Shown here piece by piece: positions 9,697-18,364 of a stretch of 64,000 bases of DNA. Location of the stretch: positions 34,563 through 98,562 of the forward strand of contig VFGV01000020.1 in the NCBI GenBank assembly GCA_009392275.1, in the 5' to 3' direction. A program made the position numbers and the translations under genes. Origin of the DNA: SAR202 cluster bacterium. GTDB taxonomy: Bacteria > Chloroflexota > Dehalococcoidia > Lucifugimonadales > UBA2962. The first letter of the stretch is position 1. Each line of letters begins with the position of its first letter. Under the pieces are notes generated by a model. The model ran no database searches. It saw only the letters and a program-made list of their open reading frames with translations, and was not told where the DNA came from.

Positions 9697-10923
9697 TTGA
9701 GTCTAAATACAAGGAAAACTAATCTCACTATAATCCTGGTTCTCATTTCTGCAGGAACTTTGATCCTGATAGAAAGAGGTGGGAATTTTAGTCTTGGGCT
9801 TTTTCTTATACCAATCAGTGATCATTTAAATCTTGGTAGAGAAGTATTTAGCTTTGGCATCGCTTTGCAAGTGTTACTTAGCGGGTTAGGCGCTCCTATT
9901 TTTGGTGGACTTGCAGACAGGTACGGACCGGCTAAAGCCCTAGCCGCTGGCGTTACACTTCAGATAATAAGCCAATATTGGCTGGCTAACGTTTCAAATT
10001 CATTTGATTTAGTTGGATCATTATCACTAAGTGGCTTTGGAGCGGCAGGATTTGTAGGTATAACGATGACAGTGGTCGGCAAAAATGTAAGCCCCAATAA
10101 TAAATCGTTGTTTTTTGGTTTAGTGATGGCTGCTGGAGGACTTGGACAATTTATTATAGTACCTTCAATTAATGCGCTAATTATAAATTATGGTTGGTTG
10201 ACTGCTTTGTACGGCTTATTAATTCTAAGTGCTGCCCTATTCATATTTTCGTACTTAATAAGTTTCTCACAAAACACTAATGAACTTGCAGATGATTTTA
10301 AACAAACCATAAAAGAGGCTCTTGGAGAGGCGGTTAAAAACAAAAATTTCAATCTTTTAACCCTTGGTTTCTTTGTATGTGGTTTTCAGGTGACTTTCAT
10401 TGCCACACACTTTCCGGCATATCTTGAAGACGAAGGATTAAAGTCGTTAGCGGGATGGTCTTTAGCCCTGATCGGACTATTTAATATTATTGGAACACTA
10501 ATGTATGGATTCTTAGGAGATCATATATCCAAGAAAAATCTACTTGTCAGCATTTACTCTTTTAGGTCCCTTGTATTTCTAGTCTTTATATTTGTTCCCA
10601 AAAACGAATTCACTGTGTTAACTTTTGCCGGAGTGCTTGGACTTTTGTGGCTATCCACAGTACCTCTAACCACTGGACTTATATCAGATATTTTTGGGCA
10701 ATCGTATACCTCAATGTTGTTTGGAATCACTTTGCTTTCTCATAACATAGGGTCCTTTTTGGGATCTTGGTTAGGAGGAAGGATTTTTGACCAATATCAA
10801 TCTTATGACGCGATGTGGATTGCTTGTATCGTTCTGGGCTTGGTTTCGGCAGTAATACATTTCCCTATTAGAGCGATCGCGGTACCAAGGTTAAAAGTTA
10901 CACGAGCAAAACAAACGCTTTAA
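9697..10923 (+). CDS. Major facilitator superfamily transporter
   Basis: A 408-residue protein with about 12 hydrophobic helices. An MFS loop 2-3 motif is visible as FGGLADRYGP near residue 70, with a related GFLGDHISKK loop near residue 270 at the start of the second half. It resembles oxalate/formate-antiporter or monocarboxylate-type carriers in general form. The position next to a CoA-transferase fusion would fit an organic acid substrate, but that is inference. The start is TTG at 9697, directly downstream of the small two-helix membrane gene. The reading frame is intact. Confidence 0.8.
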   Translation: MSLNTRKTNLTIILVLISAGTLILIERGGNFSLGLFLIPISDHLNLGREVFSFGIALQVLLSGLGAPIFGGLADRYGPAKALAAGVTLQIISQYWLANVSNSFDLVGSLSLSGFGAAGFVGITMTVVGKNVSPNNKSLFFGLVMAAGGLGQFIIVPSINALIINYGWLTALYGLLILSAALFIFSYLISFSQNTNELADDFKQTIKEALGEAVKNKNFNLLTLGFFVCGFQVTFIATHFPAYLEDEGLKSLAGWSLALIGLFNIIGTLMYGFLGDHISKKNLLVSIYSFRSLVFLVFIFVPKNEFTVLTFAGVLGLLWLSTVPLTTGLISDIFGQSYTSMLFGITLLSHNIGSFLGSWLGGRIFDQYQSYDAMWIACIVLGLVSAVIHFPIRAIAVPRLKVTRAKQTL

Positions 10924-10965
10924 ATTTGTAAACCCAGTATTATGAAGTGCATTTTCACTGATTTA

Positions 10966-12576
10966 CTAAGTAGTCTTGTATTCTTCCTCAGATGCAACTT
11001 TTATATCTAACACAGGCTTAGCATTTTTTACTAGCCTCAATGAATCATGCCCCAGGTTTTTAAGCTCGAGAGTTTTGCCTATTTTGTTATATTTGGATAT
11101 TTGAGAATTTATTGCTTCTAATGCCGAAGAGTCAGCTAACTTTGCATTGCTACAATCAATAACCACATCTTCTTCCTCAAATCTTTGCGGCAATATTATG
11201 CTTTTAAATTTCCACACACTACCGAAAAATAAAACTCCATTGAGAAAATGTGATTTGGTTCCATCTTCATTATTTATTGTTTTAATTTCTATTTGTTGGC
11301 TAGATTTCCAAGCATAAACTAAACAGGATACTAATACGCCGATAACAACGGCAACTGCTAAGTCCTGCGCTACCGTGACCACAGTAACTAGTATTATTAC
11401 AAAAGCATCTAATTTAGGTATTCTGGTCAGTAGTTTAAGTGACGGCCACGCGAAAGTCCCAATAACAACCATCATCATAATACCAGTAAGCGCAGCTAAA
11501 GGTATCATTTCAATTAAAGTTGAAAAAAACAAAATGAATCCTAGTAAGAAAATAGCAGATGATATACCGGACAATCTTCCACGACCTCCTGATTCGATGT
11601 TTATCATTGTTTGCCCAATCATTGCACACCCACCCATTGCTTTAAAAAACCCACAAACAAAATTAGCTATGCCCTGACCAACGCATTCTTGATTTGGATT
11701 TCCTTTAGTGTCCGTTATTTCGTCTACCAAAGTTAGCGTTAATAAGCTTTCAATAATGCCAATTCCTGCAATAGTTAATGAGAAGGGAAGAATGATAAGT
11801 AATGTAGAGAAATTTAAAGGAACCGATGGTATATGAAAACTAGGTAGGCCTCCAGATACGCTTGCTAAGTCGCCTACGCTTCGTGTGTCTAAATTTAAAG
11901 CTACAGATACGATAGATATTAATATTATGGAGGCCAAAGGCGCGGGTATGACTTTCCCAAATTTAGGTATTTTGGGTAATAACCATATTATTAACATTGT
12001 TAACAAAGTGAGTCCGATCATTATCAACAAATTTGAACCTTCCATCCAGCCACCATTAAATAAAACGTCAATAGCACTGTGCCCTTGGTCTATATCGATA
12101 GACTCCTGAGATTTATGGCCAGAAAAGATTTTAAACTGACCAAGCTGTGCTAAAAATATGACTATAGCAAGTCCATTAACAAAGCCAAGCATTACCGTAT
12201 ATGGAACTAGTTTTATAAATTTGCCTAATTTAAATAATCCTGTTGCAATTTGTATTATTCCTGTTAAAACCAATGCTGCAAACAAATATTCGACACCGTG
12301 AATCACGACTAATCCAACCATTGCCACAGCAGTAGCTCCTGTAGCACCCGATATCATTCCACTTCTTCCTCCAACTGCAGAAGTAATTAACCCTAGAAAA
12401 AATGCAGCGTAAAGGCCAGCTATAGGAGCTATTTGGGCGACAAAAGCAAAAGCGATGGCCTCAGGAACAAGTGCGAGAGCTACAGTCAAACCAGACAGAA
12501 TATCTGCTTTAGGATTTTTAGTTAGGTTGTAACTTTCAAAAAATGAAAATAATTTGATCTTGGAATCAGATATCAA
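10966..12576 (-). CDS. SulP family anion permease with STAS domain
   Basis: A 536-residue inner-membrane transporter. The first 430 residues carry the SulP core, with the family opening SGLTVALALVPEAIAF and the AGLYAAF helix. Residues about 440-525 form a cytoplasmic STAS domain (VVIDCSNAKLADSSALEAI). SulP proteins carry sulfate, bicarbonate or other anions. The siroheme reductase at 2011 would be consistent with sulfate uptake, but bacterial SulP proteins with the same layout can be Na+/bicarbonate symporters, so the substrate is open. Upstream is the longest gene-free stretch in the window. Confidence 0.88.
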   Translation of the reverse strand: MISDSKIKLFSFFESYNLTKNPKADILSGLTVALALVPEAIAFAFVAQIAPIAGLYAAFFLGLITSAVGGRSGMISGATGATAVAMVGLVVIHGVEYLFAALVLTGIIQIATGLFKLGKFIKLVPYTVMLGFVNGLAIVIFLAQLGQFKIFSGHKSQESIDIDQGHSAIDVLFNGGWMEGSNLLIMIGLTLLTMLIIWLLPKIPKFGKVIPAPLASIILISIVSVALNLDTRSVGDLASVSGGLPSFHIPSVPLNFSTLLIILPFSLTIAGIGIIESLLTLTLVDEITDTKGNPNQECVGQGIANFVCGFFKAMGGCAMIGQTMINIESGGRGRLSGISSAIFLLGFILFFSTLIEMIPLAALTGIMMMVVIGTFAWPSLKLLTRIPKLDAFVIILVTVVTVAQDLAVAVVIGVLVSCLVYAWKSSQQIEIKTINNEDGTKSHFLNGVLFFGSVWKFKSIILPQRFEEEDVVIDCSNAKLADSSALEAINSQISKYNKIGKTLELKNLGHDSLRLVKNAKPVLDIKVASEEEYKTT

Positions 12577-12971
12577 TTAGACAGTTTAACCTTATAGTTT
12601 TTACATAGTACCAATTAGTACTATTACTATTCGGGCCTATCTAATTCAATAGTAGATACTTGTGAAAGAAATAACTATATATAATCGGATATTATTTTAC
12701 TGAAAAAGCAAATCAATATGAACCAACAATTTGGATAATTAGATAATTCCCATTAACCCGCGCATATATTTATTTTAGTAAATCGTTAATTTACGTGTTG
12801 AAAAGATATATGACTCCATTTATCATGCCCTGAGATACGCTTTTAGTTTATAAGGAAAGTGATTGTTTCGAATTAAGATTTAATTTGTAATCCGAAATTA
12901 CGAAATATGGGTTTGATATTTACTAACGATAAAGCAACAAAGTATAAATTTTATTACTGGCGGTTAAAATT
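12577..12971. other. 395-bp AT-rich intergenic region between sulP and fdh
   Basis: No credible gene is seen here on either strand. It separates the divergently read SulP permease and formate dehydrogenase genes and must hold promoters for both. A short inverted repeat, AGTAC-N6-GTACT, lies around 12608-12623, and one promoter-like pair is listed separately. Nothing else stands out. Confidence 0.6.
12798..12826 (+). promoter_or_regulatory. Candidate sigma-70 promoter upstream of fdh
   Basis: TTGAAA at 12798-12803 and TATCAT at 12821-12826 are separated by exactly 17 bases, about 145 bases before the fdh start. The match to consensus is good, but chance matches are common in sequence this AT-rich. 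Confidence 0.35.
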
Positions 12972-14186
12972 ATGAGCACTAAAGAAAAAATTTTATGCGT
13001 TTTATATGACGATCCTGTAACTGGAATTCCAAAACAGTATGCTCGAAATAGTATTCCAAAATTAGATAAATATCCTGATGGTCAGTCTATGCCATCCCCA
13101 AACAGCATAGATTTCACACCAGGAGAGTTATTAGGTTCTATTTCTGGGGAACTGGGCCTTCGAAAATATATTGAAAGCTCTGGGCATGAATTGGTTGTCA
13201 CCTCTGACAAAGATGCAAGAAATTCTGTTTTTGACCAACATCTACCTGATGCAACAATAGTAATATCTCAACCATTTTGGCCTGCTTATCTCACAGCAGA
13301 GCGAATAGCAAAAGCTCCAAATTTAAAATTAGCAATCACAGCTGGCATAGGTTCAGACCACGTTGATTTGCAATCAGCAATTGAAAACAATATCACTGTT
13401 TGTGAGGTGACTTACTGCAATAGTATAAGTGTAGCGGAGCATGCGGTAATGCAAATATTATCTTTAGTTCGCGATTACATACCCCAGTATAAATGGGTTA
13501 CATCAGGAGGATGGAATATTGCTGATGCTGTATCTCGATCTTACGACATTGAAGGCATGGATGTTGGAGTTCTTGCTGCAGGCAGAATTGGTCTCGCAGT
13601 TCTTAAACGAATGAAACCATTTGATGTAAAACTTCATTATTCAGACAGGCATCGTCTACCAGAATCTGTAGAAACAGATTTAGGGTTGACTTTCCATGAC
13701 AATGTTGAATCTTTAGTGAAAAATTGTGATGTGGTTAGCATACATTGCCCCTTACATCCCGAGACAGAACATTTATTTAATGAAAAATTAATTTCAAAAA
13801 TGCGACGCGGATCTTATATTGTAAATACAGCCAGAGGCAAAATTTGTGATAAAGATGCAATAACTCAAGCTTTGGAAAGCGGGCAATTAGCAGGGTATGC
13901 TGGCGATGTTTGGTTTCCTCAACCTCCACCTAATGATCATACATGGAGAACTGCACCAAATCATGCTTTAACTCCTCACACATCTGGAACAACACTATCT
14001 GCACAAGCAAGGTATGCTTCTGGTGTACGAGAAATATTAGAATGCTGGTTTAATGGTAAGTCTATTCGTGATGAGTATTTAATCGTACAAGGTGGAGCAT
14101 TAGCTGGCACAGGAGCACATTCATACAGCGCAGGAAATACTACAAAAGGATCCGATGAAGCATCTGAATTTAAATCTTCTACTTGA
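12972..14186 (+). CDS. fdh: NAD+-dependent formate dehydrogenase
   Basis: A 404-residue D-2-hydroxyacid-dehydrogenase-fold enzyme that follows the methylotroph NAD-formate dehydrogenases along its whole length. All catalytic residues of that family are present with a four-residue offset from the Pseudomonas sp. 101 enzyme: N150, R288, D312, Q317 and H336. The Rossmann loop is AAGRIG, and D225 in YSDRHRLP is the residue that selects NAD over NADP. It oxidises formate to CO2 and yields NADH in the cytoplasm, with no metal or molybdenum needed. No folate, formaldehyde or methanol genes are adjacent. Formate may therefore come from C1-demethylation or from dissolved formate. Confidence 0.95.
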   Translation: MSTKEKILCVLYDDPVTGIPKQYARNSIPKLDKYPDGQSMPSPNSIDFTPGELLGSISGELGLRKYIESSGHELVVTSDKDARNSVFDQHLPDATIVISQPFWPAYLTAERIAKAPNLKLAITAGIGSDHVDLQSAIENNITVCEVTYCNSISVAEHAVMQILSLVRDYIPQYKWVTSGGWNIADAVSRSYDIEGMDVGVLAAGRIGLAVLKRMKPFDVKLHYSDRHRLPESVETDLGLTFHDNVESLVKNCDVVSIHCPLHPETEHLFNEKLISKMRRGSYIVNTARGKICDKDAITQALESGQLAGYAGDVWFPQPPPNDHTWRTAPNHALTPHTSGTTLSAQARYASGVREILECWFNGKSIRDEYLIVQGGALAGTGAHSYSAGNTTKGSDEASEFKSST

Positions 14187-14305
14187 TATCTATAATCATA
14201 ATATCTTGATCCATGTATCACAAAACTAAATTTTTCAATAATTGGGATTTAGATATTTGTTGCCAAAATATGTTACGATAAATCAGTCTATTTCAAGTAT
14301 AAAAT

Positions 14306-14381
14306 GGGGCTGTAGCTCAGTTGGGAGAGCGCTTCAATGGCATTGAAGAGGTCAGGAGTTCGAGCCTCCTCAGCTCCACCA
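14306..14381 (+). tRNA. tRNA-Ala (anticodon GGC)
   Basis: A complete cloverleaf of 76 bases: a 7-bp acceptor stem (GGGGCTG with CAGCTCC, one G-T pair), D-arm GCTC/GAGC, anticodon stem CTTCA/TGAAG with loop ATGGCAT, and T-arm AGGAG/CTCCT around TTCGAGC. The anticodon GGC is at 14339-14341. The 3' CCA is encoded in the DNA (14379-14381). Confidence 0.97.
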
Positions 14382-14513
14382 ATGAGAAATATATTATTAC
14401 CTAAATAAATATATGAAATATAGAACGGGATCATACTAGGTCCATCCCTTTCGTAGTTATAGTAATCTAAAAATTTGATATAGAATCAAGTAAATTAATC
14501 CTGAGGTAATTTA

Positions 14514-15875
14514 ATGATCGATTTATTATCCATTGCACGAACAGAAGCTGATGGCGGAGATCTTTTTAAAGTAATTTCCAATATGTTTGACAAGACCGAC
14601 GTAAAACCAAACGGTTACCCAGAAGCAATTGTTTGGAAGGGAGGCAATCATGATAGAGATATAAATCCGGTGACCCATTCACTTACCGATGCGTATGCAT
14701 TAATCGGTACTCTTGCCGCAATAGACATAATGGGGCTTCCTTTTTACGCTGTACCAATGTGGTCACAATACAGGCATGATACTAAATTGGCTTGTCTTAG
14801 CTGGTTCGGCAATATGCCATCTACTTCAATAAAATGGTCCACAGCCGGCGATGCATACGTCAACGATGAAAGCGGAAATAGAGTTGTTGTATTGGGTAAA
14901 TCTGGCAACGCTCCTCTTAGGACACAAGCTGGAGTATATTGTAATGTAAGGCCTTATGGCCCAATCACAGTAGTAAGAAGTATGCCCTGCCTGCCCTACT
15001 CTCAAGACAAGTCCAAATTTACAGTTAACGAAAATGGAATTGTTCACTCAGAAATGAATACTCCTGGTATTCAAATGGCTTATTCAAACAGGTTATTTCT
15101 CAAGATGGTCCATGAAACTGGCAGCATAGGTCGCGTTGCCATGAAACCAACTCAAGCTATGGAAGATGGCATTAATGCGGGACTACACTCTTGGATGATT
15201 AAAGGAACGAAATTTGAAGTTGGGCGAAAATACGCAGTTGATCCTTATGAGGAGCATAAAGAAATAATCGATAAAATCACTGCGTTACTCCCAGAAGATT
15301 TTAAAAACGGAATGGAAAGCTGGGGTGGCAGAATTGAGCAACATATATCAGATACTAATTATGGCCTACTTATATGGGACCTTATCGAAAAACAAAACAC
15401 AATTGTTTTAGCTACAGATTTAGACGGGGATCGGTTAACCGACTTACTTGCAGATATTTCTGACCCACTTAGAGCATTTGGAAACTCGATAGCAAAACAC
15501 CTTGGTCATAATATTAATATGTCAGAGATATGGTCTGAGATGGGATATGTTACAGGGAATGGTAGAGATATGACATCAGTGATGTACAGAATGGATGGTC
15601 CCCCGATCCATGAACAAACTTTAGGGTCAGCCGACGCCATGCTTCTAAGGCTACTAGATGGCGACGAATCAATGGGTGGCACTAAACGACCTTACGATCC
15701 AAGAATTCATTTTGTATTAATACGAGATGCCTATATGGATGCCAACCCTGGTAATACAGAGCTTGCCAATTGGCTTGATAATTGTTTGAAGATATTTGAT
15801 GAAGTATACAGTGGTGAGCGCCCTGGATTCTTAGACGGCTATAAATCATTAAAATCCGCTATCAAACCTTGGTGA
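14514..15875 (+). CDS. Unrecognised 453-residue protein
   Basis: I do not recognise this family. The protein is soluble, has no signal peptide or clear membrane helix, and is intact. Recurring features are conserved-looking aromatic and acidic patches (AIVWKGGNHDRD, GLPFYAVPMWSQYRHD, RMDGPPIHEQ) and a late LRLLDGDESMGG segment. An enzyme is plausible but no cofactor motif is evident. It is followed 35 bases later by another unrecognised gene and then by a Ddn-like flavoprotein, so the three may form a unit. A Shine-Dalgarno-like CTGAGG lies about 9-15 bases before the ATG. Confidence 0.75.
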   Translation: MIDLLSIARTEADGGDLFKVISNMFDKTDVKPNGYPEAIVWKGGNHDRDINPVTHSLTDAYALIGTLAAIDIMGLPFYAVPMWSQYRHDTKLACLSWFGNMPSTSIKWSTAGDAYVNDESGNRVVVLGKSGNAPLRTQAGVYCNVRPYGPITVVRSMPCLPYSQDKSKFTVNENGIVHSEMNTPGIQMAYSNRLFLKMVHETGSIGRVAMKPTQAMEDGINAGLHSWMIKGTKFEVGRKYAVDPYEEHKEIIDKITALLPEDFKNGMESWGGRIEQHISDTNYGLLIWDLIEKQNTIVLATDLDGDRLTDLLADISDPLRAFGNSIAKHLGHNINMSEIWSEMGYVTGNGRDMTSVMYRMDGPPIHEQTLGSADAMLLRLLDGDESMGGTKRPYDPRIHFVLIRDAYMDANPGNTELANWLDNCLKIFDEVYSGERPGFLDGYKSLKSAIKPW

Positions 15876-15910
15876 GATTAAATATTAGTTAATCTTTGGA
15901 AAGTTAAAAA

Positions 15911-16507
15911 ATGGTTAACCAGATTAAAGAAGCTTTGAGAGATAAATCTCGAGATAATTTAGTGAATACACTAATCAAGCTTGGCATTAATGCTCAAATG
16001 GCTGAACGTGGACTAGAACAAGAAAAAATTGGAGATGAATGGTACACAAAAAAACTTGGGATTATCAACGTACAGGATCAGCCTATCAAATGGATAAATA
16101 TATGCATAAAGCCTCGCTCCAAAGATAGTCCTCCAAATTGGAAGTATATTTTTATAGTCCCGGATGAAAGACTTGTTTCCGGAAAAGACGAAATTAAAAT
16201 AAAGACAATCCGAAAAAAATCATTCCCGATTTTTGGTAAAGTTATCGACACAACTTGGAAGGGAAATGACGGTAGTGGATTAGCCTATACTCTTTCTAAT
16301 GACATAGAAATAAAAAGCTTAGCAAAAAGTATAGGTGACATTCACCTGGAGAGCTTTTTTGACCCGATACCTGGATGGTTTTTTCGAGTAGGTCATACGC
16401 AACACTTGGATGGTCAAAGTAACTGGCACAATCGAATGACAAAAGAAACGTGGGAGCAATTAACACTGTTATCAAACTATCTACTTTCTTCTCCGCGCAT
16501 TCTATAA
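15911..16507 (+). CDS. Unrecognised 198-residue protein
   Basis: A soluble, mixed alpha/beta-looking protein with no domain I can name. The N-terminal 35 residues are helical and charged. The middle is rich in Trp and Ile strands (IKWINICIKPRS, NWKYIFIVPD). The C-terminal part has GWFFRVGHTQHLDGQ. It lies 35 bases after the 453-residue gene on the same strand, with a GGAAAG ribosome site before the ATG. Co-transcription is likely; function is unknown. Confidence 0.65.
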   Translation: MVNQIKEALRDKSRDNLVNTLIKLGINAQMAERGLEQEKIGDEWYTKKLGIINVQDQPIKWINICIKPRSKDSPPNWKYIFIVPDERLVSGKDEIKIKTIRKKSFPIFGKVIDTTWKGNDGSGLAYTLSNDIEIKSLAKSIGDIHLESFFDPIPGWFFRVGHTQHLDGQSNWHNRMTKETWEQLTLLSNYLLSSPRIL

Positions 16508-16579
16508 AACCAGTACTCCGGCATGCATAATATATTCGCTTCTTCCTTATCACTGGTTTGTCGCCTATAATCCACTATT

Positions 16580-17008
16580 ATGAGTAAATATATTCCAAGT
16601 CCATTAAAGTACGTCAGAGATCAAGTCGAACTATATGAAAAAAGTGGAGGAACTGAAGGCACAACCATGCAAGGCCTGCCTGTAGTTATCGTCACCCATA
16701 GGGGTTGGAAAACAGATGCTATTAGAAAAACTCCGTTAATGACCGTTAAAGATGGTCCAAATTACGTCCTCATAGCATCCCAGGGCGGGGCCCCAAAACA
16801 CCCTCTTTGGTATCACAACTTTAAAGCAAATCCTGAGGTTGAGATACAAGACGGACCAAGTGTGATACCCATGACGGTCGAAGAAATAGAAAACCCTATG
16901 GAAAGAAAGCGGCTATGGGATTTGTCTGTTGAAGCATATCCTCCATATGACGAATATCAACAAAAAACTGACAGATTAATTCCTGTTTTTCTGGCAACAC
17001 CAAACTAG
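16580..17008 (+). CDS. Ddn-like deazaflavin/flavin-dependent nitroreductase family protein
   Basis: A 142-residue split-barrel protein of the nitroreductase/deazaflavin-dependent (Ddn) family. The family strand order is visible: TMQGLPVVIVTHRG, then RKTPLM (the Arg-Lys that contacts the cofactor phosphate), then NYVLIASQGG and HPLWYHNFKANPEVEIQ. Family members use F420 or related flavins to reduce nitro groups or unsaturated substrates. Whether this lineage makes F420 cannot be judged here, since no F420 biosynthetic gene is in the window. It is the last gene of the run that follows tRNA-Ala. Confidence 0.85.
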   Translation: MSKYIPSPLKYVRDQVELYEKSGGTEGTTMQGLPVVIVTHRGWKTDAIRKTPLMTVKDGPNYVLIASQGGAPKHPLWYHNFKANPEVEIQDGPSVIPMTVEEIENPMERKRLWDLSVEAYPPYDEYQQKTDRLIPVFLATPN

Positions 17009-17105
17009 TAAATTCTAAACCTGTTTTCATCTAGAATAGATTGCTACAACAATAGATACTCTAATAGATTATATTCTACATACTATTTGTTTTTGTAGTT
17101 TATAT

Positions 17106-17134
17106 TTGACAATCGTTGTCTCACTAAGTAGACT
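17106..17134 (+). promoter_or_regulatory. Candidate promoter with overlapping palindrome upstream of the FAS1 gene
   Basis: TTGACA (17106-17111) and TAGACT (17129-17134) are 17 bases apart. The -35 box overlaps a perfect inverted repeat, GACAA-TCG-TTGTC (17108-17120), which looks like an operator. The TTGACA...TTGTC arrangement recurs upstream of the B12-sensor regulator gene at 19325-19344. Confidence 0.4.
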
Positions 17135-17226
17135 GTAATAGTGTCGAATATATAACACATTGCTTCATCAATTGTGGTTTATATAGTTTAGGCATAGCTC
17201 TAAATCAAACTTAAGGAGATTACAAT

Positions 17227-18273
17227 TTGATGAGTATTAATTTTTTCCAACAGTGGATCAATTATCGAAATACTAAAGCCCTAGTAATTATGGGAATCTT
17301 AGCAATTCTCGGCTCCATTTTAGTGGCCTGTAGCGAAGAGGCTGCTACTGAAGAAATGGTGGAGCAGGAAACGATGGTTGAACAAGAAATGGCTGTGGAG
17401 GCAACTGTCGTAGTTGAGGAAGTAGTCGAAGAAGTAAGCAAAACCATTGTAGATATAGCTGTCGAAGACGGCAGATTCACTACACTGGTAGCAGCATTAC
17501 AAGCAGCAGAACTTGATTCTGTGTTAGCTGGAGAGGGTCCATTTACCGTATTCGCTCCAACCGATGATGCTTTCGCCAAATTACCTGAGGGTACAGTTGC
17601 CTCTCTGCTGGAAACAATACCAGCATTGAAAGACATCCTGTTATATCACGTGGTAAGCGGTGATGTGCTTGCTGCAGACGTAGTTACGCTTGAATCAGCT
17701 ACAACCTTACAAGGTCAAACTGTTTCTATTTCCGCGATGGGAGATGTTGTGAAAATCAATGATTCCCAAGTCATAATCACTGACATCCAGGGTAGCAACG
17801 GAACAATCCATGTGATTGATACCGTACTTCTGCCTCCAGCTGAGGAAGTAGTCGAAGAAGTAAGCAAAACCATTGTAGATATAGCTGTCGAAGACGGCAG
17901 ATTCACTACACTGGTAGCAGCATTACAAGCAGCAGAACTTGATTCTGTGTTAGCTGGAGAGGGTCCATTTACCGTATTCGCTCCAACCGATGATGCTTTC
18001 GCCAAATTACCTGAGGGTACAGTTGCCTCTCTGCTGGAAACAATACCAGCATTGAAAGACATCCTGTTATATCACGTGGTAAGCGGTGATGTGCTTGCTG
18101 CAGACGTAGTTACGCTTGAATCAGCTACAACCTTACAAGGTCAAACTGTTTCTATTTCCGCGATGGGAGATGTTGTGAAAATCAATGATTCCCAAGTCAT
18201 AATCACTGACATCCAGGGTAGCAACGGAACAATCCATGTGATTGATACCGTACTTCTGCCTCCAGCTGAGTAA
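17227..18273 (+). CDS. Lipoprotein with two identical fasciclin (FAS1) domains
   Basis: A 348-residue surface lipoprotein: signal peptide with LVAC lipobox (lipid on C35), an acidic Glu/Val linker, then two FAS1 domains (about 72-205 and 214-347). Each has the H1-type FTVFAPTDDAF motif and the YH motif in LLYHVVSGD. FAS1 domains serve in adhesion or extracellular binding. The two domains are identical in protein and DNA. The start is TTG 17227 or the adjoining ATG 17230, behind AAGGAG at 17213-17218. A strong hairpin terminator follows. The gene is convergent with the B12/XRE regulator and has an operator-like palindrome in its promoter region. Confidence 0.9.
   Translation: MMSINFFQQWINYRNTKALVIMGILAILGSILVACSEEAATEEMVEQETMVEQEMAVEATVVVEEVVEEVSKTIVDIAVEDGRFTTLVAALQAAELDSVLAGEGPFTVFAPTDDAFAKLPEGTVASLLETIPALKDILLYHVVSGDVLAADVVTLESATTLQGQTVSISAMGDVVKINDSQVIITDIQGSNGTIHVIDTVLLPPAEEVVEEVSKTIVDIAVEDGRFTTLVAALQAAELDSVLAGEGPFTVFAPTDDAFAKLPEGTVASLLETIPALKDILLYHVVSGDVLAADVVTLESATTLQGQTVSISAMGDVVKINDSQVIITDIQGSNGTIHVIDTVLLPPAE
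17415..18270 (+). repeat. Perfect 426-bp tandem duplication inside the FAS1 gene
   Basis: Positions 17415-17840 and 17841-18266 are identical base for base, with four further matching bases. The unit encodes 142 residues, exactly one FAS1 domain with its linker, so the frame is kept. No silent differences exist. The duplication is therefore very recent, kept identical by recombination, or an assembly effect. Confidence 0.97.
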
Positions 18274-18306
18274 CCCTGGATAACCTTCTCGGCATTAAAT
18301 TGCCGG

Positions 18307-18343
18307 AAAAGGATCGGGAGGCCTAATGTCTCCCGATCCTTTT
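18307..18343. terminator. Bidirectional intrinsic terminator between the FAS1 and B12/XRE genes
   Basis: A perfect 14-bp stem (18307-18320 with 18330-18343), core GGATCGGGAG/CTCCCGATCC, around a 9-base loop. A-rich and T-rich ends flank the stem, so it can end transcripts from both convergent genes. Confidence 0.85.
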
Positions 18344-18364
18344 CTTAATCACAGAGAGATTCTT

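Noticed and set aside
14400-14470. Terminator behind tRNA-Ala (GGGAT...ATCCC)
   Set aside because: The stem is only about five pairs with a long loop and is probably chance.
17262-18062. Two nearly identical minus-strand frames in the FAS1 gene
   Set aside because: They are antisense shadows of the duplicated domain.
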